Of a stretch of 33,246 nucleotides of DNA, positions 13,636 to 21,850 are shown piece by piece; position 1 is the first letter of the stretch, and each line of letters starts with the position of its first letter. The position numbers and the translations under genes are program-made. Under the pieces are notes generated by a model. It had not been told where the DNA came from. It was given only the letters and a program-made list of their open reading frames with translations, and made no database searches. The stretch is from assembly GCA_903895005.1 (NCBI GenBank), contig CAITSH010000001.1, positions 1 to 33,246 of the forward strand, read 5' to 3'. This stretch comes from an uncultured Pseudomonadota bacterium (GTDB lineage: Bacteria; Pseudomonadota; Gammaproteobacteria; Burkholderiales; SG8-39).

Positions 13636-14808
13636 TCAGTTTGCCATGCGATTTACGCTACCGCGACGCGAAAGGATTTCGCTGGCAATGATGATGCGCT
13701 GCATTTCCGAGGAGCCCTCCGTGATGGTCCGGCTACGTGCGTCGCGGAACATCAGTTCGAGCGGTAATTCGCGAGACAAACCCATGCCGCCGTGAATCTG
13801 GATGGCGCGGTCGACGACACGCACGAGCATTTCGTCAGCGTAAAGCTTTACCGCCGAGGCCTCGAAATGGTAGTCCATGCCCTGGTCCGCCTTCCAAGCG
13901 GCGTGATAGGTCATCGTGCGCGCAGCATGCAATTCAACTGTCGAATCAGCGATCATCCACTGTATGGCCTGGCGCTTGGCAAGCGGCTCGCCAAAGGTCT
14001 TGCGTTCGTTGGCGTAACTCACTGCGAGTTCAAGCGCACGTTCGGCACGGCCGATCGCCTTCGGGCCGTGTATCAGTCGGCCCATATCAAGAAACTCACG
14101 CGCAAGGTCCCAACCGCCACCAACGCTGCCGACAATCTGGCCAGCAGGTATCAACACATCCTCGAATACCAATTCCCAAGGGCGATCAGGCGAGATGAGT
14201 TCAAAATTTTGCCCCAGCCGAACACCGGGCGTATCACGGTCAATCAGAAAACAGGTGACTTCAGCGCCGCGCGGGCCTTGCCCTGTGCGCGCAAACAACT
14301 GGATGAAGTCAGCCTTGTCCGCACCGGTGATATATATCTTGCTGCCGTTGATGCGGTAGTGGTCGCCCTCACGGGCTGCCACTGTGCGCATCTGCGACGG
14401 ATCAGAACCGCCACTGGGCTCGGTAAGCGCAAAGCAGGTGCGCTTTTCACCGCGGATTACCGGGAAAAGATATTTCTCCTTTTGCACCGGATTGCACTTG
14501 AACAGCACCGGTCCGAGGTAGGGCGTAAACACCGTGGGGGCGCGAAACGAGGGCACATTGCACTTTGCCAGTTCCTCGAACACGAGGCACATGCCAAAGG
14601 CCCCCACTCCGCCGCCGCCGTACTCCTCGGGCAGGTCGAAGATCCAGAAGCCCAGCACCTTGGCCTTTTCCTGCAGGCTGGCGCGCACCTCGTCTGGAAT
14701 GTCGGCATCATTTGCGTACTGTGCTTCGAGCGGCATCAGCTCCTCGGCGACAAACCGTCGCGCCGAGTCGCGCAGCATGCGCAGTTCCTCAGGAATGGCG
14801 AAATCCAT
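13636..14808 (-). CDS. Acyl-CoA dehydrogenase (first of two in the cluster)
   Basis: 390-residue FAD-dependent acyl-CoA dehydrogenase that would introduce an alpha,beta double bond in a CoA thioester and pass electrons to ETF. FAD-contact segments CFALTEPSGGSDP (125-137) and YITGADKADF (159-168) are present. The C-terminal RTITEGSSEMQR carries the canonical catalytic glutamate E364, in the position equivalent to MCAD Glu376. Also present are RKTFGEPLAKRQAIQ and QIHGGMGLS, both typical of the family. It is the last gene of the eleven-gene cluster, 13 bases after the Bug gene. Chain-length preference is unknown; the FRAPTVFTPYLGP region suggests a CaiA-like or short/branched-chain type only loosely. 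Confidence 0.93.
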   Translation of the reverse strand: MDFAIPEELRMLRDSARRFVAEELMPLEAQYANDADIPDEVRASLQEKAKVLGFWIFDLPEEYGGGGVGAFGMCLVFEELAKCNVPSFRAPTVFTPYLGPVLFKCNPVQKEKYLFPVIRGEKRTCFALTEPSGGSDPSQMRTVAAREGDHYRINGSKIYITGADKADFIQLFARTGQGPRGAEVTCFLIDRDTPGVRLGQNFELISPDRPWELVFEDVLIPAGQIVGSVGGGWDLAREFLDMGRLIHGPKAIGRAERALELAVSYANERKTFGEPLAKRQAIQWMIADSTVELHAARTMTYHAAWKADQGMDYHFEASAVKLYADEMLVRVVDRAIQIHGGMGLSRELPLELMFRDARSRTITEGSSEMQRIIIASEILSRRGSVNRMAN

Positions 14809-14821
14809 TGCGAGTCGTGCC

Positions 14822-15805
14822 TTAGTCGAGTTTTACGTTGACGTTTTTAACGCGCACCGCGTAATCGGCGCGATCGGCTTTGAGAAACTCCGCGAACTGG
14901 TCGGGGCCGTGATTGAGCAGATTGAGGCCGACGCCAGTAATGAACTTTTCCGAGAACTCGGGCTGCGCAATAATGCGCGACACATCGGCGGCAATCTTGT
15001 CTATGACCGGCCGCGGCGTCGCCGCGGGCACGACAAAGCCGAACCACGCGCGCGCCTCGATGCCGTTCAAGCCCGCCTCGGCAAAGGTGGGGACCTCGGG
15101 GAACAAGGGTGAGCGCGCCTTGCCCGCGTAAGCAATCGCGCGCAGCTTACCGCTCTTCACCGCCGAAATGACCGGCGGGATGCCGACCAGACCGATGTCG
15201 ATTTGTCCGCCCATCAGGGCTGGCACCACGTCGGCAACCCCCTTGTAAGGCACGTGGTTGAGTTTCATGCCTGTCGCGCTGGCGACTGCCTCGGTATCCA
15301 GGTGTGCCTTGCTGCCAAGGCCGTAGGAGCCGTACGTGACATTGCCCGGCTTCGCTTTCGCCAGGGCGACCAGCTCGGCAAGAGTCTTTGCCGGAAACGC
15401 CGGGTTGACGACAAGGATCTCCACCGTCTCAGCGATATTGATGACCGTGGCGAAATCCTTGACCGGATCGTAGGGCAGCTTGGAATACAGGTACTGGTTT
15501 GACGAAGTCGTTACGTCATTTGCCATCAGGATGGTGTACCCGTCCGGGGCGGATTTTGCCGTCACTTCGGCGGCGATGATGGTATTGGCCCCCGGGCGGT
15601 TCTCGACCACGACTTGCTGGCCCCAGGCCTTGGTCAGCTCCTGGCCGATGGCGCGCGCGAGCACATCAGTCAGGCCGCCGGCTGGAAACGGCACGATGAT
15701 CCGCACCACCTTATTCGGAAAGTTTTGTGCGGCCACCGGGGCCGCCACCACCAGCACGGCCAGCAGACCCGAACACAGGCCCATCATTAATTTGCGCATT
15801 TGCAT
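14822..15805 (-). CDS. Bug/TctC-family periplasmic binding protein 1
   Basis: 327-residue tripartite-tricarboxylate-transporter-type substrate-binding protein. A signal peptide (hydrophobic GLCSGLLAVLVVAAPVAAQ) ends before NFPNKVVRIIVPFPAGGLTDVLAR, the Bug signature in which the PFPAGG loop contacts the ligand carboxylate. Next come VVENRPGANTIIAAE and APDGYTILM, both family hallmarks. ATG 15805 is supported by AGGAGG five bases upstream. It would capture a carboxylate in the periplasm. No TctA/TctB membrane genes are present in the window. It sits between the ligase and a dehydrogenase gene and is one of three Bug paralogues in the cluster. Confidence 0.92.
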   Translation of the reverse strand: MQMRKLMMGLCSGLLAVLVVAAPVAAQNFPNKVVRIIVPFPAGGLTDVLARAIGQELTKAWGQQVVVENRPGANTIIAAEVTAKSAPDGYTILMANDVTTSSNQYLYSKLPYDPVKDFATVINIAETVEILVVNPAFPAKTLAELVALAKAKPGNVTYGSYGLGSKAHLDTEAVASATGMKLNHVPYKGVADVVPALMGGQIDIGLVGIPPVISAVKSGKLRAIAYAGKARSPLFPEVPTFAEAGLNGIEARAWFGFVVPAATPRPVIDKIAADVSRIIAQPEFSEKFITGVGLNLLNHGPDQFAEFLKADRADYAVRVKNVNVKLD

Positions 15806-15845
15806 GTCATCCTCCTGTTGGACATTCCCTCGGGTAAATCACTGA

Positions 15846-17399
15846 CTACACTTTTTTGTCGCGCCCCACCCAAAAGGGCTCGCGCAGCTTTTTCTTGTCT
15901 ATCTTGTTGGTACTCGATATGCGTGGCAGGGCGGGCATCAATACAATGCTTTTGGGCTTCTTGTAGCTTGCGATCCTCGCCTTGCAATGTTCTACCAGTT
16001 CGTCCTCGGTGGCTTTCGCGCCGGGCCGCAACGCCACGAAGGCCTTGACCGATTCACCCCATTTTTCATCCGGAACGCCGATGACGCTCGCCTCGAGCAC
16101 CGCCGGGTGCAGCATCAGCGTCTCTTCGACTTCGCGCGAATAGATATTCTCACCGCCGGAAATGATCATGTCTTTTTTGCGGTCAACGACAAAGAGGTAG
16201 CCTTCGTCGTCAAAGTATCCGAGGTCGCCCGAATGCATCCAGCCGTCGCCAATCGCCTGCTTTGTCGCGACAGGATTATTCCAATAGCCCTGCATGATGC
16301 ACTCGGAGCGCATGCAGATTTCGCCGATCTCTCCGGCGGCGCATTCCGACCCGCCATCGCGCAGCATTTTTATGCCGGTGCCAAGAAAGGGCTGGCCGGC
16401 GGAGGCGAGCCGACCGACATCCTTGGGGCTACCTTCGGGCAGGTGCTGATGCTTGAACAGCACGCTCGCCGGCCCGTGCTCCGTCATGCCGTACACCTGC
16501 ATGAAAATCGGCCCGAACACCGCGCGCGCGCGCCGCGACAGCGCAACGGACATGGGCGCCGAGGCGTAGCAGATCGTGTGCAGACTGGATACGTCGACGG
16601 GCTTTGCTTGCTGCACGTCGAGCATCATCTGGATCATGGTCGGGGCGAGGTGGGCAGAGGTCGCGCGCTGCGTCTGGATGCTGTGCAACACCGCTTCGGC
16701 GTCAAAGGCACGATGCAGCACGATGGTTGCGCCGACAAGGTAATAGGTGAGTAGCTCGGTGGTGCCGCCTATGTGATAGAAGGGCATCACGATGAGCATG
16801 CGATCGTCCTGCCTGGCGCAATGCGCCAGCGCCAGAATGCGCGCCTGCTCCACCTGGCCCCGGTTGCCAAGCATCACGCCTTTGGCGCGGCCGGTGGTGC
16901 CACTTGTGTAAGAGAGCAGTAGCGTGTCATCTGCTTTTGCCCGGGCAGCGGGCGGCATGTCGGCAGCAGCAAGCAGGAAGGCTTCGTAGCTTTCAGACCA
17001 GGCTTCGTTCGCGCCGATGCCCAGCAACAAGGTCCCGGGCGGCAATGCCGCGCGAAGTTCGTCGGCGCGCCCGGCAAACGAGGCCTCGAATATGAATACC
17101 GCCGGCTCGCAGTCGCGCAAGATGTCGGCCTGTTCCGCCGCCGACAGGCGGTAGTTGACCCCTACACCGATAAATCCGCCCATCCCGGCCGCGCCGAAAA
17201 TTTCCAGATATTCGGGGCAGTTTTGCGACAGAACGGCAATGCGTGCGCGGTAGTTGATGCCGCGCGCAACAAGGGCATTGACCAGGCGTCGCACACGCGA
17301 TGCGACTTGCGCGTGGGTGATGGTGCGGCCCTCAAATTCCACGGCCGGATGGCTCGGGAACAAGCGCGCGTTGCGCTCGATGACATCGCCGAGAATCAC
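15846..17399 (-). CDS. AMP-dependent acyl-CoA synthetase/ligase
   Basis: 517-residue ANL-superfamily ligase that activates a carboxylic acid to its CoA thioester through an acyl-adenylate, using ATP. Core motifs are YTSGTTGRAKG (A3, 164-174), YGMTEHGP (A5), HSGDLGYFDDEGYLFVVDRKKDM (A7/A8), and the C-terminal NKIDKKKLR with the A10 catalytic lysine. The length and the GGENIYSREVEE block are typical of the fatty or aromatic acyl-CoA ligase group. Its start overlaps the MaoC gene stop by four bases (ATGA type), so the two are translationally coupled. It provides an ATP-dependent activation route alongside the CoA-transferase in the same cluster. The acid used is unknown. Confidence 0.93.
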   Translation of the reverse strand: MILGDVIERNARLFPSHPAVEFEGRTITHAQVASRVRRLVNALVARGINYRARIAVLSQNCPEYLEIFGAAGMGGFIGVGVNYRLSAAEQADILRDCEPAVFIFEASFAGRADELRAALPPGTLLLGIGANEAWSESYEAFLLAAADMPPAARAKADDTLLLSYTSGTTGRAKGVMLGNRGQVEQARILALAHCARQDDRMLIVMPFYHIGGTTELLTYYLVGATIVLHRAFDAEAVLHSIQTQRATSAHLAPTMIQMMLDVQQAKPVDVSSLHTICYASAPMSVALSRRARAVFGPIFMQVYGMTEHGPASVLFKHQHLPEGSPKDVGRLASAGQPFLGTGIKMLRDGGSECAAGEIGEICMRSECIMQGYWNNPVATKQAIGDGWMHSGDLGYFDDEGYLFVVDRKKDMIISGGENIYSREVEETLMLHPAVLEASVIGVPDEKWGESVKAFVALRPGAKATEDELVEHCKARIASYKKPKSIVLMPALPRISSTNKIDKKKLREPFWVGRDKKV

Positions 17400-17857
17400 G
17401 CCTTAGCCCCCTGCGTGGTGAGGCGCACCATGGCCCCGGCGCGGCCCTCTTGTATGACCTTGCCCTCCTGGTACACCAGTTTGAAGCTGCGCTCGATGAT
17501 GGCACGCTTGCCGTCGGAAGTAATGCGCTTGGCAATGATTTCCGTTTCCGTGTGCAGCGTGTCACCGACCACGATCGGCGCGCGGTAGTGCCATTCCTGG
17601 ATGCCGGTTGCCGCGATCACCTCGTCGGCGAATTCAGGCAAATGGGTCGCCATACCCATGACAATCAGGATGCCGAAGGGACCGTGCAAAATACGCCTGC
17701 CGATGGGTGTCTTTTTCGCGAATTCTTCGTCGGCGTGTATCGGGTGCCAGTCGCCGGTGAGCATGCACGACAGGGATAAATCGGTTTCGCCGATGGTTCG
17801 GCCCGTTCCGCTGAAACGGTCACCGACCTTCATGTCGTCATAGGCAATGGAGCTCAC
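17396..17857 (-). CDS. MaoC-like (hotdog) enoyl-CoA hydratase/dehydratase
   Basis: 153-residue single-hotdog protein of the MaoC/R-hydratase family, which adds water to a 2-enoyl-CoA or removes it. The catalytic segment CMLTGDWHPIHADEEFAKK contains D36 and H41 in the D-x4-H arrangement, followed by RRILHGPFGILI, the usual hydratase 2 helix. The C-terminal half has YRAPIVVGDTLHTETEI, which completes the hotdog fold. It overlaps the ligase start by four bases and follows the enolase-superfamily gene by 28 bases. It would hydrate the product of an acyl-CoA dehydrogenase from this cluster. Mesaconyl-, itaconyl- or other branched dicarboxyl-CoA hydratases belong to this family, so a dicarboxylate substrate is plausible but unproven. 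Confidence 0.9.
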   Translation of the reverse strand: MSSIAYDDMKVGDRFSGTGRTIGETDLSLSCMLTGDWHPIHADEEFAKKTPIGRRILHGPFGILIVMGMATHLPEFADEVIAATGIQEWHYRAPIVVGDTLHTETEIIAKRITSDGKRAIIERSFKLVYQEGKVIQEGRAGAMVRLTTQGAKA

Positions 17858-17885
17858 GGCAATCCCCTGGAAAGGCAGTCAAGTT

Positions 17886-18977
17886 TCATGTGGCGAACCG
17901 GCGCACGGCGTCCCAGTCGACAAGCGCGGATATGGACGCCGAATCGGGCAGTTCAATTTCACCGTTCACAATGGGCGGCATGGCGGCTACGACTTGTTCG
18001 GTCATGGCGAGGTACCAGGTCAGTTCGGCCGGCAGCGAAGCGTCAGGCAGGGTTGCGGCAAACTGCAGGGCGGCGAGCGTGCCCAGTGCAGACTCGCCCA
18101 TAAGGCCGGCGACCATGATGCAGCCGGCGCTTTGCGCGGGCCGCTGCATGGCGCGCGCGTCGGACAAACCAAAGCGTCCGGGTTTCAGGCTCAGGGCGCG
18201 CGCACCGCGCTCCAGAAACAAGGCGGCATCGCGACGCGAGGCGCAGCCAAAGTCCACCAGCAGCGGCACCGGGCTGTTCTTTTGCAGCATTTGGAATGCG
18301 GCGTCGGGCGCAAAGACGCACGGGTCCTCGACCACCACGGCACCGGCATCGGCCATCGCGCGCACGTAAGCGCCCACCTGTTCCGTCGTGTAAGCGCCGT
18401 TGGCATCGACATAGAGGCGCACCCCGTCCCCGACCGCAGCGCGGATTTCACGCATGCCGGCGACGTCGACGTCCACGCCCTGACCGCCCTTTACCTTGAG
18501 CGTACCAAAACCGTGGCGCGCTACCATGATGGCGGCTTCCTCGGCCATCAGTTTAGGTGCCTGGCGCGTCACCGCCCACGACAATGCCACCTTGCGCCGG
18601 CCACCCCAGATTTTCCACAGAGCATTGCCCTTGGCGTTTGCGTGAAGGTCCCAGCAGGCGTTGTCGACCAGCGTTTTTGCCGCCTGGTTTTCCGGGATGC
18701 CGTCAAACAGCGCGCGCACGCGTGCCGGATCGTCAAAGTCCACGGTCTCGGCCCGCAGGCGCGGCAGGAAAATCTCCTCGACGGTCGCCATGAGACTACG
18801 CGCCGTGGCGCCACACCAGGTAGGCTTGACCGTGATCTCCGCCACACCCACCGCGCCGCTGTCGCTTTCCAGGCGCAGCAAGACAAGGGGCGCCGCGTCC
18901 TCGACAATATCGCTCCAGCGCACCGGCCGTTCGTAAGGCAGGCGGTAGGAATGCAGCGACGCGTTGGCGAGACGCAT
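17886..18977 (-). CDS. Enolase-superfamily enzyme, muconate-lactonizing subgroup
   Basis: 363-residue protein with N-terminal capping domain and C-terminal barrel of the mandelate racemase/muconate lactonizing family. The barrel keeps the whole active-site set: LKVKGG with K161 and K163, metal ligands D191 (YVDANGAY), E217 (VVVEDP) and D242 (LLVDFG), the opposite lysine K265 (SLKPG), and E295 (GLMGES). The spacing of these residues closely follows that of muconate cycloisomerase. ATG 18977 was chosen; the longer frame to 19043 would overlap the Bug gene, whose stop lies four bases before this start. Cycloisomerase, racemase/epimerase or dehydratase activity is possible. The pairing with a dienelactone-hydrolase-type gene suggests a lactone intermediate. 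Confidence 0.88.
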   Translation of the reverse strand: MRLANASLHSYRLPYERPVRWSDIVEDAAPLVLLRLESDSGAVGVAEITVKPTWCGATARSLMATVEEIFLPRLRAETVDFDDPARVRALFDGIPENQAAKTLVDNACWDLHANAKGNALWKIWGGRRKVALSWAVTRQAPKLMAEEAAIMVARHGFGTLKVKGGQGVDVDVAGMREIRAAVGDGVRLYVDANGAYTTEQVGAYVRAMADAGAVVVEDPCVFAPDAAFQMLQKNSPVPLLVDFGCASRRDAALFLERGARALSLKPGRFGLSDARAMQRPAQSAGCIMVAGLMGESALGTLAALQFAATLPDASLPAELTWYLAMTEQVVAAMPPIVNGEIELPDSASISALVDWDAVRRFAT

Positions 18978-18981
18978 GTGC

Positions 18982-19950
18982 TCAGTCGGCCTTGGCGCCG
19001 GAAGCTTGGATAAGCCTGCCCCATCGGGGCGATTCCTCCGCAACGAAGGCGGTCAGCTGTTCCGGGTTCATAAATTTGGGCTCAGCGCCCAGTTGAGCGA
19101 GCTTTTCGCGGATATCGGGCTGACGCAGGATTTTTTCGATCTCGCCGCTCAAGCGCGACACAACCTCGCGTGGTGTACCACGCGGAGCGAACAGGCCGTA
19201 CCAGGCCAGCACCTCAAAGTCCTTGTACCCGGATTCCGCGACAGTCGGCACTTCGGGCGCAAGCGGGCTGCGCGAGGCGCTGCTAATAGCGAGCGCGCGC
19301 AATTTGCCGGCCTTGACCTGGGGAAGCACCGACGGGAGGGTGAAAAAAATGAAAGTGATATCGCCGGTCAGAACGCCGGTGACCGCTTCGGGCCCGCCCT
19401 TGTAAGGAATGTGCTTAACGTTGATGCGGGCCATGCTCTTTAACTGCTCGGCGGCAAGATGACCGGAGGTGCCGTTGCCTGCCGAGGAATAATTCAACTC
19501 GCCAGATTTCGATCGCGCCAATTGAACCAACTGTTCGACCGAGGTCACCGCAAGCGCGGTATTGACCACCAACAGATTGGGTGCCGCGGCCAGCATCGCG
19601 ACCGGCGGCACATCACGCATCGGGTCGTAGCTAAGGTTCTTGTACAAATGCGGACCAACCGAATGCGTCGGACTGCCACTCATCAGCAGCGTGTAGCCGT
19701 CGGCGGGCGAGCGTGCGACTATCTCGGCACCGAGATGCCCGCCAACGCCAGGCTTGTTGTCGATGATGACCGGCTGGCCCAACGTCGACGTCAACCGTTC
19801 CGCAATCAATCGCGCCAGGATATCAGCCGCACCGCCAGCCCCGGACGAGACCACGATTTTCACCGGCTTGACCGGCCAGGACTGCGCCACCGCCATTGCC
19901 GGCGCCAGAGCACAAAGCACCATGACCAGAACAGTTTTGATGCTTTTCAT
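18982..19950 (-). CDS. Bug/TctC-family periplasmic binding protein 2
   Basis: 322-residue solute-binding protein. The signal peptide (SIKTVLVMVLCALAPAMAVAQ) is followed by SWPVKPVKIVVSSGAGGAADILAR, IIDNKPGVGGHLGAE and PADGYTLLM. The ligand loop reads SSGAGG instead of the common PFPAGG/PYPPGG, so its ligand may differ from those of the two paralogues. ATG 19950 is preceded by AGGAGGG four bases upstream. It lies between the CoA-transferase and the enolase-superfamily gene. Bug proteins bind mono- to tricarboxylates or aromatic acids and may also act as signal-transducing sensors. Confidence 0.92.
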   Translation of the reverse strand: MKSIKTVLVMVLCALAPAMAVAQSWPVKPVKIVVSSGAGGAADILARLIAERLTSTLGQPVIIDNKPGVGGHLGAEIVARSPADGYTLLMSGSPTHSVGPHLYKNLSYDPMRDVPPVAMLAAAPNLLVVNTALAVTSVEQLVQLARSKSGELNYSSAGNGTSGHLAAEQLKSMARINVKHIPYKGGPEAVTGVLTGDITFIFFTLPSVLPQVKAGKLRALAISSASRSPLAPEVPTVAESGYKDFEVLAWYGLFAPRGTPREVVSRLSGEIEKILRQPDIREKLAQLGAEPKFMNPEQLTAFVAEESPRWGRLIQASGAKAD

Positions 19951-19983
19951 CTTGCCCTCCTTTTTGTCCGCGTCTGAGCCGGG

Positions 19984-21147
19984 TTAAATGATTCCCTCGG
20001 AGCGCATCCGGTCAATGCGTTCCTTCGCAATTCCAAACTCCGCAAGGACAGCATCCGTATGCTCGCCCAGCGACGGCGGTGGCGAGAAGTTGCTGTGGTT
20101 GTCGCCGTCAAAGCGAATTGCACGATTTGCGGCCTTTACCTTGCCATGCTCGGGATGGTTCATCTCGTAGAACACGCCCAGGTGTTTTACCTGCGGATCC
20201 TCGGCGAGCTCCTCGTGGAGCCGCTCCGGGGCGAACGGCACGTCTTCCTTCTCGAGCAGGGGCAGCCACTCGTCCCGGTTGCGGGTGGCGAAGGTTTGCG
20301 CCAAGGCTGCGGCAAGGTCTTCGTAATGCTGTACCCGCTGCAGGCGGCCGGGGTATTTTTCGAGTAAATCCTCGCGACCAATGGCGTGCGCCAGACCCTG
20401 CCAGAATTTATCCGGGGAGGACATGTGCAAACCAATACGTTTGCCATCCTTGCAGGTGACGATGTAAGACTGCGACGCCGATGCGCGCGAGAAAAATGAA
20501 TTCGATTCGCCCGCGGCGAACATCTGTCCCAATGGCTCGGTGGCCATGGCTATGGTCGCCTCGAGCATGCTCACCTCTACCTTGCGACCACGGCCGGTCC
20601 GCTCACGCTCAACCAGCGCACCCAGAATCCCCATGGCTCCAAAGACACCGGTGAAGGCATCTGACACCGCCGGGCCCTGAATACGTGCATCCTTGCCTTG
20701 GTGAAACATGGCCAGCCATCCGGACGCCGTTTGGCCGACATTATCGTAGGCCGGTCTGTCGGCGTACGGCCCGCTCGCGCCAAAACCGGTGATCGAGCAG
20801 TACACAAGGCGCGGATTGAGCGCCTGCAGGCGCGTCGCACCGACGCCGATCTTGTCTTCCACGCCAGGCCGCACGTTAATTAGCAGCACGTCAGACGCCG
20901 CCACCAGCGTGTCAAGCGCCTCCCGCCCGGCGGGCTTGGTGTAATCGAGAACGATGCTGCGCTTGTTGCGGTTATGTCCCTGAAAATGGGGGCTATACAA
21001 GCCGCCCTTGAAGGCGCGAAACGGATCGCCCCCGGGACGCTCCACTTTAATCACATCAGCGCCCATTTCTCCGAGCAGCATGGCGGCGTAGGGCGCTGTG
21101 ATGAAATTTCCAAGGTCCAGGACCCGGACTCCCTCGAGTACTTTCAT
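19984..21147 (-). CDS. Class III CoA-transferase (CaiB/BaiF family)
   Basis: 387-residue family III CoA-transferase that moves CoA between two carboxylic acids, saving ATP. Visible features are the N-terminal LEGVRVLDLGNFITAPYAA, KVERPGGDPFR, NKRSIVLDYTKPAGRE, and the segment GPAVSDAFTG with the expected catalytic aspartate D163 (equivalent to FRC Asp169). YDNVGQTASGW and GRGRKVEVSMLEA are also family hallmarks. Its start overlaps the stop of the dienelactone-hydrolase-type gene by four bases. It probably activates the substrate with CoA drawn from a pathway product such as succinyl- or acetyl-CoA; the donor is not evident. Confidence 0.93.
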   Translation of the reverse strand: MKVLEGVRVLDLGNFITAPYAAMLLGEMGADVIKVERPGGDPFRAFKGGLYSPHFQGHNRNKRSIVLDYTKPAGREALDTLVAASDVLLINVRPGVEDKIGVGATRLQALNPRLVYCSITGFGASGPYADRPAYDNVGQTASGWLAMFHQGKDARIQGPAVSDAFTGVFGAMGILGALVERERTGRGRKVEVSMLEATIAMATEPLGQMFAAGESNSFFSRASASQSYIVTCKDGKRIGLHMSSPDKFWQGLAHAIGREDLLEKYPGRLQRVQHYEDLAAALAQTFATRNRDEWLPLLEKEDVPFAPERLHEELAEDPQVKHLGVFYEMNHPEHGKVKAANRAIRFDGDNHSNFSPPPSLGEHTDAVLAEFGIAKERIDRMRSEGII

Positions 21148-21836
21148 CGCTTTCCTTCGACGTTGTGCAAGAAGGCAAGCGTGCGCTCGTGGGCGCTCTG
21201 GATCACGGCCGCTTCGCCGCGTGTGTAAAAGCCGTGATCGGCATCAGGATAGTTATGCAGGACGACTCGCGAATCGCGCTTGAGCGCATCGGTGATTTGA
21301 GACACCGCCGGGGGCGGCGCGTATTGATCGCGTCCGCCGAAATGCAGCATCAGGGGACATCGCAGCGCACCCGCCTCGGACAGATTCTTTTCGATGCCGA
21401 CACCATAAAACGCCACAGCGGCATCAATATCAAGGCGCGCCGCAGCAAGATAGGCCAGCTTGCCACCCAGGCACAACCCGGCCACAAATACCCGCCCGCC
21501 GAACGTCGGGAGCGCGCGCACATGTTTCGCGACAAGGCCGATATCATCGACGCCCGCGTCCTCGCTGAAGCGCTTGAGAAAGCCGAACGCGCGCTGCATA
21601 TCTTCCTTGGAATGGGTCAATTCGACCCCGGGTTCAAGTCGCCAGAATAAATCCGGCGCGACGGCGAGATAACCCTCGGCGGCAAACCGGTCGGCTACCG
21701 CGCGGATCACCTTGGTAACCCCGAAAATCTCCTGCAATACGATGATGGCGTGGCCGTTTGCTTCGGTTGGTTCTGCAACGTAGGCCGTGAAATTCGCGCC
21801 GTTACCGGCGTCAATCTGGTCGATTCTGGAAGTCAT
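21144..21836 (-). CDS. Dienelactone hydrolase family protein
   Basis: 230-residue alpha/beta hydrolase matching carboxymethylenebutenolidase in length and catalytic positions: E36 (VLQEIFG), nucleophile C122 (GLCLGGK), D170 (GGRDQYAPP) and H201 (DADHGF). These are within one residue of the Pseudomonas enzyme's E36, C123, D171 and H202. The enzyme would open a lactone or cleave a similar ester. It lies between the acyl-CoA dehydrogenase and the CoA-transferase gene and shares a 4-base overlap with the latter. With the cycloisomerase-like gene in the same cluster it suggests a lactone step, although no ring-cleavage dioxygenase is present. Confidence 0.92.
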   Translation of the reverse strand: MTSRIDQIDAGNGANFTAYVAEPTEANGHAIIVLQEIFGVTKVIRAVADRFAAEGYLAVAPDLFWRLEPGVELTHSKEDMQRAFGFLKRFSEDAGVDDIGLVAKHVRALPTFGGRVFVAGLCLGGKLAYLAAARLDIDAAVAFYGVGIEKNLSEAGALRCPLMLHFGGRDQYAPPPAVSQITDALKRDSRVVLHNYPDADHGFYTRGEAAVIQSAHERTLAFLHNVEGKR

Positions 21837-21850
21837 GCGTTCGCCTTTGA

